Positions 4,726 through 5,841 of a DNA stretch of 5,841 nucleotides are shown piece after piece. A model generated the notes under the pieces. It searched no databases, had not been told where the DNA came from, and worked only from the letters and a program-made list of their open reading frames with translations. Source of the DNA: Ktedonobacter racemifer (GTDB lineage: Bacteria; Chloroflexota; DTOL01; JACQYG01); NCBI GenBank assembly GCA_020723545.1, contig DYIS01000174.1:1-5841 (forward strand). The letters are read 5' to 3'. Both the position numbers and the translations under genes were made by a program. Position 1 is the first letter of the stretch; every line of letters begins with the position of its first letter.

Positions 4726-5322
4726 ATGGACTTCCTGGGCAAATTGTTCGGGAAGAAGGAACCCGATCCCGTTTTAGCGCTGTTAGAGGCGCTACGTGAC
4801 AAGGATGAAGGGGTACGCTTACAAGCCGTTTCGGCACTTGGACAAATTGGTGCGCTGCGAGCTTTAGGCCCATTGCTATATGCTCTTCAGGACCAGAGCC
4901 AGGCAGTCCGTTCAGCAGCGGAAGCCTGCCTGGAGCACGCTGGGGTAGAAGAGGCTGAGGCCAAAAGAATAAGCATTGTCTACGATGAAAAGACACCGTG
5001 GGAGAAAGGCTTTGGCGATTGGGCTAAGGAAGTGAAGCGAATGTCATTGTTCGGAAGTCTAGGCCGAGGGATTGTGGGATTCTTGTTCTATGACGAGCAC
5101 AAGGCCATCCGGGCCGCACTGGACACAAAGAGAGAGGCCACAGTTTTCATCTGGTCCAACAAATCGATGATCAAGTACGAATTCGGTTTCAGCAATGAAG
5201 AGGCGATCGAGGTCGCGAAAAGAATGCAGTTCCAAGGCGCTACAGACGTCATCCCGGCGAGCTGCGATGCTTCTCTAACGAGGCAGCTACAGGCGATCTT
5301 CACTAAGATTGGCGCCTTGTAA
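4726..5322 (+). CDS. HEAT-repeat protein of unknown function
   Basis: A 198-residue soluble protein. After a short amphipathic lead (MDFLGKLFGKKEPD) come two HEAT/PBS-lyase-type helical repeats. They lie at about 15-42 (VRLQAVSALGQIG) and 46-73 (VRSAAEACLEHAG), each with the usual hydrophobic and Arg/Asp pattern. Such repeats normally mediate protein-protein contacts. Residues about 80-198 form a separate region of mixed predicted helices and strands. It has a Gly-rich hydrophobic patch (SLFGSLGRGIVGFLF, 107-121) and a strand-like ATVFIWSNKSMIKYEFGF (138-155). I do not recognise this domain, and no catalytic motif is evident. GGGGAG (4714-4719) lies 6 nt before the ATG, supporting this start. 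It is the third gene of the low-GC block, but unlike the first two it is not followed by an attC-like repeat. Confidence 0.75.
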   Translation: MDFLGKLFGKKEPDPVLALLEALRDKDEGVRLQAVSALGQIGALRALGPLLYALQDQSQAVRSAAEACLEHAGVEEAEAKRISIVYDEKTPWEKGFGDWAKEVKRMSLFGSLGRGIVGFLFYDEHKAIRAALDTKREATVFIWSNKSMIKYEFGFSNEEAIEVAKRMQFQGATDVIPASCDASLTRQLQAIFTKIGAL

Positions 5323-5341
5323 GGTCTTGTGTAAGATCTTA
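5320..5341 (+). repeat. Hairpin overlapping the HEAT gene stop and the next RBS
   Basis: TAAGGTCTT (5320-5328) and AAGATCTTA (5333-5341) form a 9-bp stem with one G-U pair and a GTGT loop. It begins with the stop codon of the HEAT gene and ends at the first base of the AGAGG ribosome binding site of the next gene. There is no T-run. It could limit translation of the next gene or weakly terminate. It may also be a junction scar between the cassette block and the older chromosome. Confidence 0.4.
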
Positions 5342-5350
5342 GAGGTCATC

Positions 5351-5841
5351 ATGCCTGAACCGATACGCGGCATCTTCCCTCTCACCCCGGCGGCTTCGAA
5401 GCGGCTCATCGCCAGGGCCGTGGCTGCCCTGCCGGAGGTGCAGCGAGCCCGGCGAGAGGGGCGCATCGTCATCGCCAACGGCACCACCAATGCCTTCGTG
5501 GCGGAGGAGATACTGGGCCGCCCGGTGCCCAAGTACAACTACGCTGCTGGCTACGTCGGTCACGGGCGGCTGGCCGAGACCGCGGCCGAGGATCGCCTGA
5601 GCCCCTACGTTCTGTTGCGGGGGGAGCCGGTGGACGTGCCGGCCAAGGAGTTCATCAAGGAGTTCGAGGCCGGCGACGTGTTCATCAAGGGCGGCAATGC
5701 CATTGACCCCCAGGGATACGTGGGCATCCTGATGGGCGACGACCGTGGCGGCACCATCGGCATGGTTCTGGGCACCGTGACCGCCCGGGGAGCGCACCTG
5801 ATCATGCCCGTGGGCCTGGAGAAGATGGTGCCCTCGGTCAT
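5351..5841 (+). CDS. Conserved protein of unknown function (5' part, runs off the window)
   Basis: An open frame without a stop runs from ATG 5351 to the window end (163 complete codons), so the gene continues beyond the window. AGAGG (5341-5345) lies 5 nt before the ATG. Strong third-position GC returns here, as in the glucosidase gene and unlike the preceding three genes. The protein has motifs that look conserved: IVIANGTTNAFVAEEILG (39-56), DVFIKGGNAIDP (109-120), a glycine-rich GGTIGMVLG (133-141) and LIMPVGLEKMVPS (150-162). I have a sense of similar uncharacterised bacterial and archaeal proteins but cannot name a family. The NGTTNA and GGTIG loops could bind a nucleotide or phosphate, which is only a guess. 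There is no signal peptide or clear membrane helix in the visible part. Confidence 0.75.
   Translation, partial: MPEPIRGIFPLTPAASKRLIARAVAALPEVQRARREGRIVIANGTTNAFVAEEILGRPVPKYNYAAGYVGHGRLAETAAEDRLSPYVLLRGEPVDVPAKEFIKEFEAGDVFIKGGNAIDPQGYVGILMGDDRGGTIGMVLGTVTARGAHLIMPVGLEKMVPSV

Noticed and set aside
4145..4996. Long open frame on the minus strand (283 codons) across the NUDIX gene and attC-like site 2
   Set aside because: It is antisense to two well-supported genes with intact motifs. Its translation shows no recognisable domain and it spans the inverted repeat, so it is a shadow frame.

Overview
The window looks like bacterial chromosome with GC-rich housekeeping-type genes at both ends and a clearly less GC-rich block between about 3.3 and 5.3 kb. 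The GC-rich coding, the GH13 glucosidase with an extended loop, and small cassette-type genes followed by attC-like hairpins would fit an environmental bacterium such as a Chloroflexota member. That placement is a guess from style, because no marker gene is present.

Layout. A CorA-family divalent cation channel gene runs leftward (1035-67). It is divergent from a GH13 alpha-glucosidase/alpha-amylase gene running rightward (1390-3015). The 350-base divergent spacer holds a strong extended -10 promoter facing the glucosidase. It also holds a leader of roughly 180 nt with several perfect hairpins, two of them mutually exclusive. After the glucosidase comes a 370-base gene-poor stretch. It contains a perfect 13-bp GC hairpin, a full-consensus sigma70 promoter (TTGACA-16-TATAAT), a bidirectional-looking terminator hairpin, and the C-terminal scar of a tyrosine recombinase with its catalytic Tyr box. 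A 10-bp perfect inverted repeat encloses the last three.

The central block (about 3355-5322) carries three small rightward genes, each with its own good ribosome binding site: a DUF6398-type protein, a NUDIX hydrolase with an N-terminal helical domain, and a protein with two HEAT repeats plus an unidentified C-terminal domain. The first two are each followed by an attC-like inverted repeat. The two repeats share the left-arm pattern GATAACRTGG and show compensatory base changes between arms. This is the architecture of integron gene cassettes, here without a visible integron integrase (a CALIN-like array). The consensus promoter upstream could act like a Pc cassette promoter, although a terminator hairpin lies just after it.

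At 5351 the high-GC style returns with the 5' part of a conserved protein of unknown function that runs off the window. The main point of interest is the cassette-like block and its junctions. The metabolic genes on either side (cation uptake, glucosidase) have no evident functional link to it.
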